Notes: generated from the sequence alone by a model not told the origin. Positions 1 to 10,234 are shown, counted from the stretch's first letter. The stretch: 64,000 bases of DNA from Streptomyces sp. NBC_01428 (GCF_036231965.1 NZ_CP109499.1:7812001-7876000); one strand, 5' to 3'. Program-made: numbers and translations.

Positions 1-2
1 AT

Positions 3-152
3 GCCAACGACGGCCACCTGCAGGACGACGCGACCGTCATGTGCTTGGACTGGCACGGTGTCACCCACTCCCGGCGTGACGCGGCCACCGGAGCCGACCT
101 CGCCGACGCCTCACGACCGTCACGGACGGGACCCACCCGTGCCGCCCCATGA
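3..152 (+). CDS. C-terminal end of a PP2C/SpoIIE-type protein phosphatase (partial)
   Basis: Only the last 49 codons of a gene that begins left of the window are present, read in frame 3 to a TGA at 150-152. The tail contains the block DDATVMCLDWHG, which matches the end of the PP2C fold in Streptomyces SpoIIE/RsbU-like phosphatases (DDAT/V-LCL), followed by an alanine- and arginine-rich end with the words GADLADAS. These enzymes dephosphorylate anti-sigma-factor antagonists in partner-switching stress signalling. The call rests on a short stretch, so the family is likely but the domain architecture upstream is unknown. A second PP2C gene lies at 53346-55214. Confidence 0.6.
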   Translation, partial: ANDGHLQDDATVMCLDWHGVTHSRRDAATGADLADASRPSRTGPTRAAP

Positions 153-518
153 CCGCGCACCGAGGGCGCTTCGCGTGGGGTCACGGAGGCGTCAGCGAGC
201 TGATCAACGACGGGCGAGAAGAAGCTCGGCGGTCCGAAACAGCCATGGCCATCCCGTCAGGCCCGAGTCAGGCCCGATTCACACGGGGGCAGCAGAGCCA
301 CGCCCAAACGTCGGCGTCGACGTCGCTGGTCGGGCATGGTGCCGCCTACGGCAGCACCTGGGTGCGGGCGTTCGTGACCGGTCTGGAAGCACTGGTCAGG
401 AGGGGCGCAATCGTACGAGGAAGGGGAGTTGGTGCCCAAGCCGGGCTCGATGGAGAGCGGGCTCAGCGAAGGACGCCTGACGGGTGACAGCCCAGGTCAG
501 GCGCCCTGTCGCTCGTGT
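153..518. other. Gene-free stretch between the PP2C tail and the aldehyde dehydrogenase
   Basis: About 370 bases without a convincing gene. A plus-strand frame from 149 to 487 is open but has no recognisable domain, no clear ribosome site and unusual composition, so I leave it uncalled. A weak hairpin (GTGACAG at 484-490 against CTGTCGC at about 507-513) could end transcription of the minus-strand dehydrogenase. Confidence 0.4.
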
Positions 519-2042
<1,524 letters not shown>

Positions 2043-2190
2043 GCTGGTCTGCCTCCCGGAGAAGCGCTGCCCGCCGTTGGGCAGCTCTCGCCGCGAGGCT
2101 AGAAACCCCGACGTTGCAACGACGTTGCGCGGTCCCGAGAGCCCTCCTCGCCCCGCACGTGGACCCGCAGGTGGGGAGGCGGCCGGCCCG

Positions 2191-3495
2191 TCAGCGCGGC
2201 TCCGGTCGCATACGGCCGCCCCGGCGCTGCCGTGCCCAGCCCACGGGTACGGCCTGCTCCGACTCCAACTCCTCCAGCCGCGACCGTACGGCCGGCGCCG
2301 GCCGTACCGACGACAGTGCCCGCCAGACGTCGAGGTCGTCCTCCCCCCACGGCGAACGGGCCCAGTCGGCCAGCAGATCCGGGTCCCGCCGGGCGATGAG
2401 CGCCGTCCGCAGCCCGTCGGCCAGTCTGCGCCGCAGCCGCACGACCGCCGGTGCCGTGGACCCCGGCAGCAACGGACCGGCGTACGCCGCGACGGCTGCC
2501 GTGACCGCCCCCGTCCCGAGCCGCCGCTCCACCACCGTCACGTCGGACTCGACCGGGCGGGTCAGCCGGTAGGGCCGGGATTCCAGCAGACCCGGACCGA
2601 GGAGGCGGCGCAGCCGGGCCAGCTCCGCGCGCAGTGTCACCGGCGTCACCGACTCGTCCTCGTACAGCCCGCACAGCAGCTCGTCGCCGGTGAGGCCCTC
2701 CGGATGCCGGGCCAGCAGCACGAGGATCTCGCTGTGTCTGCGGCTCAGCCTGGTCTTGCGTCCGTCCACGACGAGTTGGGCCTCGTCCCGTCCCAGAACG
2801 GTCAGTTCGAGAGGGCCGTCCGTCACGGTCCGCGGCGGTGAGAGGAGGGCCAGATGGGACTCCGCGGCGCGCGCCACCGCCTGTACGAAGGCGAGGCTGT
2901 GCGGGTGCGCCAGCTCGTCCCCGCCGGTGATGTCGACCGCGCCGATGACCCGCCCGGTCCGCGGATCGTGCACCGGAGCGGCCGCGCACGTCCATGGCTG
3001 GACCCGCCGGATGAAGTGCTCCGCCGCGAAGACCTGCACGGGGTGGTCGACGGCGACCGCCGTACCGGGCGCGTTCGTCCCCGCGGCCGCCTCCGACCAG
3101 AGGGCGCCCGGCACGAAGTTCATCCGGCCGGCCTGCTTGCGTGTTCCCGGGTGGCCCTCGACCCACAGGAGCCGGCCCTGCGCGTCGCACACCGCGAGCA
3201 GGTGCTCCCCGTCCGACGCGAACGTGCCCATCAGTTCACGGAACAGCGGCATCACCCGGGCCAGCGGGTGCTCGGCCCGGTAGGAACCGAGATCCCCGTC
3301 CGTCAGCTCGACGCTCGCCGTGCCGTCCGGGACGACGCCGGCCCGCGCCGACCGACGCCACGAGTCCGCCACCACGGACCGCACGGGCCGCGGCACCGTT
3401 CCCGCCTCGGTGAAGGACTCGTAGGCGCGGCGCAGTGACCGAACCCGCTCGACGGGGTCGGCTCCCGGTTCCAGGGCCACCCAAGGATCGATCAA
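2191..3495 (-). CDS. GAF-domain transcriptional regulator (AcoR-like N-terminus, winged-helix C-terminus)
   Basis: A 434-residue protein with an N-terminal sensor like that of acetoin/aldehyde regulators: VADSWRRS near residue 50 starts the family pattern and a GAF domain runs to about residue 230. Around 255-340 is a winged-helix-like segment (SRRHSEILVLLARHPEGL and TLRAELARLRRLLG). There is no AAA+ domain, so it would not act with sigma-54. I chose the TTG at 3495 because GGGAGG sits 5 bases upstream and the family usually begins near DPWVALEPGADP; a GTG at 3480 is the alternative. The open frame continues upstream to 4500 but that part overlaps the amidase gene. It lies just upstream of the aldehyde dehydrogenase and probably controls it. 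Confidence 0.8.
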   Translation of the reverse strand: MIDPWVALEPGADPVERVRSLRRAYESFTEAGTVPRPVRSVVADSWRRSARAGVVPDGTASVELTDGDLGSYRAEHPLARVMPLFRELMGTFASDGEHLLAVCDAQGRLLWVEGHPGTRKQAGRMNFVPGALWSEAAAGTNAPGTAVAVDHPVQVFAAEHFIRRVQPWTCAAAPVHDPRTGRVIGAVDITGGDELAHPHSLAFVQAVARAAESHLALLSPPRTVTDGPLELTVLGRDEAQLVVDGRKTRLSRRHSEILVLLARHPEGLTGDELLCGLYEDESVTPVTLRAELARLRRLLGPGLLESRPYRLTRPVESDVTVVERRLGTGAVTAAVAAYAGPLLPGSTAPAVVRLRRRLADGLRTALIARRDPDLLADWARSPWGEDDLDVWRALSSVRPAPAVRSRLEELESEQAVPVGWARQRRGGRMRPEPR

Positions 3496-3626
3496 CTCGG
3501 CCTCCCGGAAGGCGATGCGGCTGGGTCCATCGTCACTCCCCGTGCGGGCATCGACAACCCGTGTGACGTTCCGCTTCCGCCCGCGGCCGCATGGAGTCTC
3601 CGCGACGGGACTCCGCAGGGCCCCGA

Positions 3627-4226
3627 TCAGGCGAAGTTGACGAGCCTGATGTAGCGCGTCCAGTCCCAGTTGGGCCCCGGGTCGGTGTGGTCGGAACCCG
3701 GCACCTGGTAGTGGCCGAGGATGTGGGCTCGGTCCTTCGGGATGCCGTACTGGTCGCAGATCGCGGCGGTCAGCTTGGCCGACTCCTCGTAGAGCGCGTT
3801 CGTGAAGTAGGCGGGCTTGTCCACCCAGCCCTCGTGCTCGATACCGATGCTTCTGGTGTTGTAGTCCCAGTTCCCCGCGTGCCAGGCGACGTTGTGTTCC
3901 CGGACGCACTGGGCGACATGGCCGTCGGCGGAGCGCACGACGTAGTGCGCGGACACCTTCTTCGCGGGATTCCGGAAGATCGACAGGGTGTCGGCGTACG
4001 TCGCCTGCGTCACGTGGATGATCACGTAGTCGAGGTCGTAGGTGTTCGGTCGGTCGGACGCCGTGTAATTGGAGGAGGTCGCCGCAGCCCACTCCGCACC
4101 CGGATAGTCGACGGCCGCGGTCTGGGCCGTCGCCCTGGCCTCGGGGAGTAACGCGTAAGGGAGGGCGGCGAGGGCTGCGCCCTTGAGCAGCCGCCGCCGG
4201 CTCGGGAACGACCGTGCTCTCTCCAT
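3627..4226 (-). CDS. Tat-exported N-acetylmuramoyl-L-alanine amidase (Amidase_2)
   Basis: A 199-residue secreted peptidoglycan amidase that would cleave the bond between muramic acid and L-alanine. The N-terminus has a twin-arginine signal (SRRRLLKG at 9-16) followed by a hydrophobic stretch. The catalytic domain shows probable zinc ligands His71 (VIIHVTQA), His172 and Asp182 (GHYQVPGSDHTDPGP), and Glu130 in GIEHEG as candidate acid. It is a stand-alone domain without a cell-wall-binding module. Codon 26 (4149-4151) is TTA, the rarest codon in Streptomyces and read only by the bldA tRNA, so translation may be restricted to late growth or development. I found no other in-frame TTA in the window by eye. 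Confidence 0.9.
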   Translation of the reverse strand: MERARSFPSRRRLLKGAALAALPYALLPEARATAQTAAVDYPGAEWAAATSSNYTASDRPNTYDLDYVIIHVTQATYADTLSIFRNPAKKVSAHYVVRSADGHVAQCVREHNVAWHAGNWDYNTRSIGIEHEGWVDKPAYFTNALYEESAKLTAAICDQYGIPKDRAHILGHYQVPGSDHTDPGPNWDWTRYIRLVNFA

Positions 4227-4801
4227 GGAGTACTGGCCTTTCGTCGCTGGGGTGTCCGGGGTGTCCGGGGTGCCGGTGGTCCGAGGCCGCTGCCGGGGTC
4301 GGCCGGTCGAGGTGGAAGCGGGCGGCCTCGGCCGTTCGCCTGGCGTGACGGCGCGGCAGGAAGATCAGTATCACGACACGCACGGCCCGCCGGGCATGCG
4401 CGACCCAACGGGTCCGGACACGTCGCCTCTGTGCCGCAGGAGGTGGTCCGAACGGACCGATCGCTTCGTTCCGCGGCTCTGCATTCCTCGCCGGCGTCAT
4501 GTGAATCCCCCGATTCGCTCCGGTCCCGAGGCGTCGGCCGGATGGCTGCGCCTCGCGTGAATCACCGTACGACGCTTGCCGGTTGGGCAGGAGGACCGTG
4601 GCGTGACTCGGTGGACAACCCGAGAACTGTGGATACGACGATCACTCGTAGGAGGGAACGGAATCCGCGCGGTGGTCCGCGACGATGCGGACGGGGAACG
4701 GGGACCGTCCGGTGGCCCGCTGTACCGCCGCGTGCCGAAGCGGGTCTGCTGCGAGAGCCCGACCGCTCCCGCGGGTTGTCGAGTGTGCCGGAGCCGGCCC
4801 G
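4227..4801. other. Long gene-free stretch between amidase and ROK repressor
   Basis: About 575 bases with no supported gene. It contains a short microrepeat (GGTGTCC copies at about 4250-4270) and an imperfect direct repeat: CCCGACCGCTCCCGC near 4760 recurs near 4812, inside the last codons of the ROK gene, which looks like a small tail duplication. The amidase promoter should lie at the left end, but no clear consensus promoter stands out. Confidence 0.4.
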
Positions 4802-6010
4802 CTACGCGCGCCCGACCGCTCCCGCCGGATCGTCGAGCACGGCCCGCACCACGGAATGCGCGGCGCCCAGCAGGGGTCCCTCGGATCCCAGCCGGGACAC
4901 GGACACGGGGCAGGCCGGTCCCGCGGTGCGCCGTGCCAACTCGCTCCGCAGCGAGGGGAGCAGCCAAGGCGCGAGGCCGGCGAGCGCGCCGCCCAGCACG
5001 ACCGTCTGCGGGTCCAGCAGGTTCACCGCCCCGGTCAGGGCGATCCCGAGAGCGGTCCCGGCGTCGCTCAGAGCGCGTCGTACGTCCGCATCGCCGGAGG
5101 CGGCACGGTCGGACAGGAGCCCGACCTGGTCCTCGCCCGGTTCCAGGCCGGCGGCGCGCAGGACGGCCTCCTCGCCGGCGTACTGTTCGAGGCACCCGCG
5201 CCCGCCGCACGGACACTCGGGCCCCTCCGGGCGCACCGGTACGTGCCCCAGTTCCCCCGCGAACCCGCGGGTCCCGCGCAGCAGCCGCCCGTCCACGAGT
5301 ACCGCCGCACCGATGCCGATCTCCGCCGACACGTGCAGGAAGTCGCGCGGGGTCGCGTCACCGAGCCAGAGTTCCGCGAGACCGCCGAAGTTCGCCTCGT
5401 TGTCGACCGTCAGGGGCATGTCGAAAGGGAGCAGGGCGCCGAGGTCCGTGTCGTGCCAGTCCAGGTTGGGGGCGCGGACCACGGTCCGTCCGTCCCGTGC
5501 CACGAGTCCGGGGACGGCGACGGCGAGGCCCGCCGCCCACAGCCCGTCCTGTTCGGCCTCGGTGACGACCTGGCGGACCAGCTTCGTCAGCTCTCGGGTC
5601 ACCTGCTCGGCGGCCCGGCCACGGTTCGGTCCGTGGCGCACCGCACGTGCCCGGACGGCGCCGCGCAGGTCGACCGCGCACACGGCGAGGTGGTCGACGC
5701 CGACCTCTGCGCCGATTCCGGCCGGGCCGTGCCCGCTGACGGCGAGCGCGGATCCGGGGCGCCCCACCCTGCCGGGCCGTTCGGGGCCCAGTTCCTCGAG
5801 GAGCCCGGCCCGGATCAGTTCGTCGACCAGCGTCGACACGGCTGCCCGGGTCAGACCGATGTGCGAGGCCACAGCGGCGCGCGACAGCGGCCCCTCGGTG
5901 CTGACGGTGTACATGACCCGGGAGAGGTTGCGGCGGCGCATGCCCTGCTGGGTGTCGGGCAGGCGTCGGCCGGAACCGTTCGGACTGGCCTCGTGCAGCG
6001 GTGCGGTCAT
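4802..6010 (-). CDS. xylR: ROK-family transcriptional repressor, probably of xylose genes
   Basis: A 402-residue ROK protein with an N-terminal helix-turn-helix (about 20-80; SRAAVASHIGLTRAAVSTLV) and a C-terminal sugar-kinase-like domain with the zinc motif CPCGGRGCLEQYA. This layout matches repressors that bind a sugar and release DNA. It follows xylB on the same strand and lies beside divergent xylA, so regulation of xylose use is the natural inference. The open frame extends to an ATG at 6094, but the internal ATG at 6010, after GACGGAGG, fits the family N-terminus better; the spacing is short, so the start is uncertain. Confidence 0.82.
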   Translation of the reverse strand: MTAPLHEASPNGSGRRLPDTQQGMRRRNLSRVMYTVSTEGPLSRAAVASHIGLTRAAVSTLVDELIRAGLLEELGPERPGRVGRPGSALAVSGHGPAGIGAEVGVDHLAVCAVDLRGAVRARAVRHGPNRGRAAEQVTRELTKLVRQVVTEAEQDGLWAAGLAVAVPGLVARDGRTVVRAPNLDWHDTDLGALLPFDMPLTVDNEANFGGLAELWLGDATPRDFLHVSAEIGIGAAVLVDGRLLRGTRGFAGELGHVPVRPEGPECPCGGRGCLEQYAGEEAVLRAAGLEPGEDQVGLLSDRAASGDADVRRALSDAGTALGIALTGAVNLLDPQTVVLGGALAGLAPWLLPSLRSELARRTAGPACPVSVSRLGSEGPLLGAAHSVVRAVLDDPAGAVGRA

Positions 6011-6207
6011 GCCTCCGTCAATCCTCGTCCGACCGGTCCTGCCGGCCCCTGTCGGTGCCCGCCCACTGGGGCGCCCTCTCGCCGTACCGGTCATCGGGCG
6101 ACGTAGCGGTCGGCGGGTTCCCGGCCGGCGCCCGGCCGGGTGTGCGCTCTCCGAGAGACGCGCACGTGAGAGCGGGTTTTGGCGCGGGCGGCTCGCGTCG
6201 GTTCCGG

Positions 6208-7659
6208 TCAGTTTCCGTTTCCGTTCGGCCCCCGTTCGAACAGTGGGGCCGCGTCGGAGAGTACCCCGGTGATCCTCGCGAGCGTGTCCTCGTCCCGCTC
6301 CATGGCGTCGAGGACGGGTCCCCGGTCGGTGCCCCAGCGCCGCGCGACCGCCGCCGGGTCCTCGCCCGTGAGCAGGCCGGCCGCCTGTGCGGCGGCGCCC
6401 AGCGCGACCAGTTCCCTCGCCTCGGGGACCTGCACCGGGCGGCCGGACAGCCGTCGTACGGTCTGCTGCCAGGCCGTCCCCCGTGCTCCGCCGCCGATCA
6501 GCAGCAAGGGCGCCGAACGATCGGCGTCGGCGTCCAGAACCAGGTCCAGGGCGTCCAGCAGGGAGTGCACCGCTCCGTCGTACGCGGCCTGGAGCAGTTG
6601 GCCGCCCGTCGTGTCGTGCCGGAGGCCGTGCAGCAGGCCCGAGGCGTTCGGCAGATTGGGTGTGCGCTCGCCGTCCAGATAGGGCAGCAGTGTGACCGTG
6701 CCACCCGGTTCGACCGCCTCGCGGTCGAGGCCGAGCAGAGCGGCGATCCGGTCGACGGCCAGGGTGCAGTTGAGTGTGCAGGCCAACGGGAGCCAGTCGC
6801 CGCGGGCGTCCGCGAACCCTGCCACCGTGCCCGTCGGATCGGAGGGCCGGCGGGTCGAGACGGCGTACACCGTGCCCGAGGTGCCGAGGCTCACCACCGG
6901 CGCCCCGGGACGCAGGCCCAGGCCGAGGGCCGCTGCCGCGTTGTCGCCGGTCCCGGCGGCCACGAGGGTCCCCCTGGAGAAGGGGAGATCACCTCCGGCG
7001 TGCACCGTGCCGGCGACCTCGCCGGGCCGGACGACGCGGGGGAGCAGAGCCGGGTCGAGTCCGATGTGGGCGAGGACCTCCTCGTCGTACGCCTCGCTGC
7101 CCGAGGACCACCAGCCCGTGCCCGACGCGTCACCGCGATCGGTGGTGCCCTCGCCCGTGAGGCGCTCGGTGAGGTAGTCGTGCGGCAGACGGACGGCCGT
7201 CGTCGCCCGGACGGCCTCCGGCTCGTGCTCGGCGAGCCAGGCCCACTTGGTGGCGGTGAAGGACGCGGCGGGCACACTGCCCGTGCGTTCGGCCCAGGAC
7301 TTCGGGCCGCCGAGCTCCTCGACGAGCCGGCGTGCCTGCGGCGCGGAGCGTACGTCGTTCCAGAGAAGTGCGGGGCGTACCGGTTCGCCGTGGGCGTCGA
7401 GGGTCACGAGGCCGTGCTGCTGGCCACCGATCGACACCGCGGCGGCCTCGTGCGCAGCGGTACCGCACTGGTGCAGAGCCGCACGCAGAGCGTCCCACCA
7501 CTGACGGGGGTCGCTCTCGCGTCCCGCCCCGGTGGACACGGTGTGCGGCGCCTGTCCGCTCGCCACCACCTGTCCGGTCGACGCGTCCACGACCAGGGCC
7601 TTGGTGGACTGGGTGGACGTGTCCACCCCGACGACGAGCGGACCCTCGGCTGCTGACAT
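6208..7659 (-). CDS. xylB: Xylulokinase
   Basis: A 483-residue FGGY-family carbohydrate kinase that phosphorylates D-xylulose to xylulose 5-phosphate for the pentose phosphate pathway. The N-terminal phosphate-binding segment VGVDTSTQSTKALVVD and the C-terminal GGGARGTAWQQTVRRLSGRPV are diagnostic, as is GTGDNAAAALGLGL in the middle. The ATG at 7659 has GGGAGAGCCCG before it and matches the family start; the 66 upstream residues of the open frame are arginine- and proline-rich noise reaching into the xylA leader. The gene diverges from xylA across 196 bases and is followed by the ROK repressor. Confidence 0.95.
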   Translation of the reverse strand: MSAAEGPLVVGVDTSTQSTKALVVDASTGQVVASGQAPHTVSTGAGRESDPRQWWDALRAALHQCGTAAHEAAAVSIGGQQHGLVTLDAHGEPVRPALLWNDVRSAPQARRLVEELGGPKSWAERTGSVPAASFTATKWAWLAEHEPEAVRATTAVRLPHDYLTERLTGEGTTDRGDASGTGWWSSGSEAYDEEVLAHIGLDPALLPRVVRPGEVAGTVHAGGDLPFSRGTLVAAGTGDNAAAALGLGLRPGAPVVSLGTSGTVYAVSTRRPSDPTGTVAGFADARGDWLPLACTLNCTLAVDRIAALLGLDREAVEPGGTVTLLPYLDGERTPNLPNASGLLHGLRHDTTGGQLLQAAYDGAVHSLLDALDLVLDADADRSAPLLLIGGGARGTAWQQTVRRLSGRPVQVPEARELVALGAAAQAAGLLTGEDPAAVARRWGTDRGPVLDAMERDEDTLARITGVLSDAAPLFERGPNGNGN

Positions 7660-7855
7660 CGGGCTCTCCCTCTTCCGCTGCTCTGCGGGATCTGTCCTGG
7701 TTGCGGGGTTGCCCGGGCCGGCGCGGCCCGGTTTCGCACGGTGTCCCGGCCCGCCACGACCAGGTTTCGTACGTCGTCTCTTCCCAGAGATGCGTTCGCA
7801 TACTAATTTGTAAACCGCCATGACGAAATAGTCGGAGCTAACAAGGAGCCGCGAC
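7660..7855. promoter_or_regulatory. Divergent xylB-xylA control region with two small dyads
   Basis: The 196-base gap must hold both promoters. Near xylA is an AT-rich island, unusual for this genome, carrying ATGCG-TT-CGCAT at 7790-7801 and the near-palindrome TACTAATTTGTA at 7801-7812 (10 of 12 bases symmetric). Either could be the operator of the ROK repressor at 4802-6010. A strong ribosome site (AAGGAG) precedes xylA. The operator role is inferred from position and symmetry only. Confidence 0.45.
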
Positions 7856-9022
7856 ATGAACTACCAGCCCACCCCCGAGGACAGGTTCACCTTCGGCCTG
7901 TGGACCGTCGGCTGGCAGGGAAGGGACCCGTTCGGCGACGCCACCCGGCGCGCCCTCGACCCGGTCGAGTCGGTGCAGCGCCTGGCCGAGCTCGGCGCCT
8001 ACGGAGTGACCTTCCACGACGACGACCTGATCCCCTTCGGATCCTCGGACAGCGAGCGCGAGTCGCACATCAAGCGCTTCAGGCAGACCCTGGACGCCAC
8101 CGGCCTCAAGGTCCCGATGGCCACGACCAACCTGTTCACCCACCCCGTCTTCAAGGACGGCGCGTTCACCGCGAACGATCGTGACGTGCGTCGCTACGCC
8201 CTGCGCAAGACCATCCGCAACGTCGACCTGGCGGTCGAACTCGGCGCCGAGACGTACGTCGCCTGGGGCGGCCGGGAGGGGGCGGAGTCCGGTGCGGCCA
8301 AGGACGTACGTGTGGCGCTCGACCGCATGAAGGAGGCTTTCGACCTCCTCGGCGAGTACGTGATCTCCCAGGGCTACGACATCAAGTTCGCGATCGAGCC
8401 CAAGCCGAACGAGCCGCGCGGCGACATCCTGCTGCCCACCGTCGGACACGCCCTGGCGTTCATCGAGCGCCTGGAGCGACCCGAGCTGTACGGCGTGAAC
8501 CCGGAGGTCGGACACGAGCAGATGGCCGGACTGAACTTCCCGCACGGCATCGCGCAGGCCCTGTGGGCGGGCAAGCTCTTCCACATCGACCTGAACGGTC
8601 AGACGGGCATCAAGTACGACCAGGACCTGCGGTTCGGAGCGGGTGACCTGCGATCCGCCTTCTGGCTGGTCGACCTGCTGGAGAGCGCCGGTTACGCCGG
8701 TCCGAAGCACTTCGACTTCAAGCCCCCGCGGACCGAGGACCTCGAAGGGGTCTGGGCGTCGGCGGCCGGCTGTATGCGCAACTACCTGATCCTGCGGGAG
8801 CGTTCGGCTGCCTTCCGTGCCGACCCCGAGGTCCGGGCGGCGCTGCGTGCCTCGCGCCTGGACGAACTGGCGCAGCCCACCGCGGCGGACGGTCTGCAGG
8901 CGCTGCTCGCCGACCGTGGGGCGTTCGAGGACTTCGACGTCGAGGCGGCGGCCGTGCGTGGGATGGCGTTCGAGCAGCTGGACCAGCTCGCCATGGACCA
9001 TCTCCTCGGCGCGCGGGCCTGA
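7856..9022 (+). CDS. xylA: Xylose isomerase
   Basis: A 388-residue class I xylose isomerase converting D-xylose to D-xylulose. The active-site residues align one-for-one with the classic Streptomyces enzymes: His54 and Asp57 (TFHDDDL), Glu181 and Lys183 (IEPKP), Glu217 and His220 (NPEVGHEQ), Asp245, Asp255, Asp257 and Asp287, covering both metal sites. Start ATG 7856 is preceded by AAGGAG. It is transcribed away from xylB and is followed by a strong hairpin at 9037-9067, so it is probably monocistronic. With xylB it forms the complete xylose-to-xylulose-5-phosphate route; no xylose transporter is in the window. Confidence 0.97.
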   Translation: MNYQPTPEDRFTFGLWTVGWQGRDPFGDATRRALDPVESVQRLAELGAYGVTFHDDDLIPFGSSDSERESHIKRFRQTLDATGLKVPMATTNLFTHPVFKDGAFTANDRDVRRYALRKTIRNVDLAVELGAETYVAWGGREGAESGAAKDVRVALDRMKEAFDLLGEYVISQGYDIKFAIEPKPNEPRGDILLPTVGHALAFIERLERPELYGVNPEVGHEQMAGLNFPHGIAQALWAGKLFHIDLNGQTGIKYDQDLRFGAGDLRSAFWLVDLLESAGYAGPKHFDFKPPRTEDLEGVWASAAGCMRNYLILRERSAAFRADPEVRAALRASRLDELAQPTAADGLQALLADRGAFEDFDVEAAAVRGMAFEQLDQLAMDHLLGARA

Positions 9023-9036
9023 CCGGAGTTCCGAAG

Positions 9037-9067
9037 GGCACGGGTCCAAGTCCGGTGGACCCGTGCC
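9037..9067 (+). terminator. Hairpin terminator after xylA
   Basis: Perfect 12-base-pair stem GGCACGGGTCCA / TGGACCCGTGCC with a 7-base loop, 15 bases after the xylA stop. There is no U tract, as is common in streptomycetes. Confidence 0.8.
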
Positions 9068-9193
9068 GGGACGGCGGAGGCGAGCCGGCCGCCGTCCTCG
9101 AATACGCCGGAATGATGCGGTCCATGGCATGAGTCCGTATCAACTTCCGCGCAGGGGTCGCGCGGTGACCGGTTCGCGGCGACTCTTGACGGT

Positions 9194-10165
9194 ATGGCCA
9201 TGCCGCCCTTACCCTCTCAGCCCCCACGGTCGCCCGGCGCTGCTCCTCACGGGAGTGATGGCCCGGGCGCGCCGCCAGGGGGCTACGGGCCCCCGGTCTC
9301 CGGAGGCTACGGGCCACCCTCCTCGGGCGGATACGGACCACCCTCCTCGGGCGGATACGGACCGCCTTCCGGCGGCCACGGATCTTCCCCCGGCAGCGGT
9401 GGCGGACCTCCTTCGGGAGGCTTCGGACCACCGTCCCAGGGTGACTGGCCGCCGGGGCAGGGAGGCGGGAGCTGGCCGCCACCACCGCCGGGACCGCCCG
9501 GCGGCCCCGGAGGCCACCGGGGAGGGCGGCGGCGCAACACGGTGCTCATCGTCATCGCGGTGATCGTCGTCGTCGGGGTCGTCGTCGCTGTTGCCGTGGC
9601 CGCCGGCGGTGGCGGTGGGGACGACAAGAAGGCGCCGACCGAGAGCACGGCGAGTTCACCTAGTCCGTCCCTGAGCCTTCCGTCCGGGCTGCCCTCGCTC
9701 CCCACGAACCTGCCCACAACCCTGCCCAGCGTCGTGCCGTCGCTTCCCACCGATCTGCCCACGGACCTCGTCCCCAGTGGCCTCGAGTCGCTCGTTCCGA
9801 CCCTCGCGGCCGACGAAGTGCCGTACTACATGCTGCGGAAGGGCGACTGTTTCGACACGGACGCCGCCCTTCCCGGCCAGGCGGCGAAACGCTCGTGTAC
9901 CGAGCCGCACGACGCCGAAGTGGTGAAGATCGCCGAACTCAACGGCACCTATACGACGGACGCCGCGCTCAAGAAGGCCGCGTCGGCCCTCTGCAAGGCG
10001 CCGCTGGAGCGCAAGGCGGCGGCTCAGGCGGCGGGCACGGTGCGCAACACACTCGTGCAGTACCCCGACATCGGCAGCTACAAGATCGGTATCGACAACG
10101 TCGCCTGCAGCCTGGCCGCGACCGTCGGCAAGGGGCCCGGCAGACTCACCGCGCGGCTCAAGTGA
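9194..10165 (+). CDS. Proline/glycine-rich single-pass membrane protein with a septum-formation-like extracellular domain
   Basis: A 323-residue protein of unknown precise role. Residues 1-112 form a cytoplasmic Gly-Pro-Tyr-rich region containing repeated GGYGPPSS units. One membrane segment follows at about 116-138 (VLIVIAVIVVVGVVVAVAV), then a Ser/Pro/Leu-Thr linker with PSLPTDLPT-like repeats, then an extracellular domain (about 205-320) whose DCFDTDAALPG and SCTEPHDAEVVKI blocks resemble the actinobacterial Septum_form (septum formation) family. Four cysteines in that domain could form disulfides. The start codon has no obvious ribosome site; ATG 9200 is an alternative. Involvement in cell envelope or division is inference from the domain. 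Confidence 0.75.
   Translation: MAMPPLPSQPPRSPGAAPHGSDGPGAPPGGYGPPVSGGYGPPSSGGYGPPSSGGYGPPSGGHGSSPGSGGGPPSGGFGPPSQGDWPPGQGGGSWPPPPPGPPGGPGGHRGGRRRNTVLIVIAVIVVVGVVVAVAVAAGGGGGDDKKAPTESTASSPSPSLSLPSGLPSLPTNLPTTLPSVVPSLPTDLPTDLVPSGLESLVPTLAADEVPYYMLRKGDCFDTDAALPGQAAKRSCTEPHDAEVVKIAELNGTYTTDAALKKAASALCKAPLERKAAAQAAGTVRNTLVQYPDIGSYKIGIDNVACSLAATVGKGPGRLTARLK
9302..9364 (+). repeat. In-gene 24-bp tandem repeat coding for GGYGPPSS
   Basis: A 24-bp unit coding for Gly-Gly-Tyr-Gly-Pro-Pro-Ser-Ser occurs at 9302-9325 (imperfect) and 9326-9349, and begins again at 9350 before diverging. Its near-identity at DNA level points to recent expansion by slippage, so length may vary between strains. Confidence 0.8.
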
Positions 10166-10178
10166 GGACCGTCACCGC

Positions 10179-10234
10179 GCCGTTCGGGCGAACGGCACGC
10201 GCGCGTGGTCGCTGTCCATCGTCCACGCGCGCGT
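10179..10234. terminator. Double hairpin between convergent genes
   Basis: Two adjacent inverted repeats: GCCGTTC-GGGC-GAACGGC at 10179-10196, then ACGCGCGCGTGG / CCACGCGCGCGT at 10197-10208 and 10223-10234 with a 14-base loop. They separate the convergent genes ending at 10165 and 10257 and should stop transcription from both sides. Confidence 0.75.

Noticed and set aside
149..487. A 112-codon plus-strand frame at the left edge
   Set aside because: No ribosome site, no domain, and atypical composition; coding is not supported.
2191..4500. A single 769-codon minus-strand gene spanning the regulator and the amidase region
   Set aside because: The portion above 3495 overlaps the amidase in another frame and has no conserved features; the regulator begins near 3495.
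4759..4836. Direct repeats near the ROK gene end as a transposon footprint
   Set aside because: The copies are short and imperfect, with no inverted ends, target duplication or transposase.
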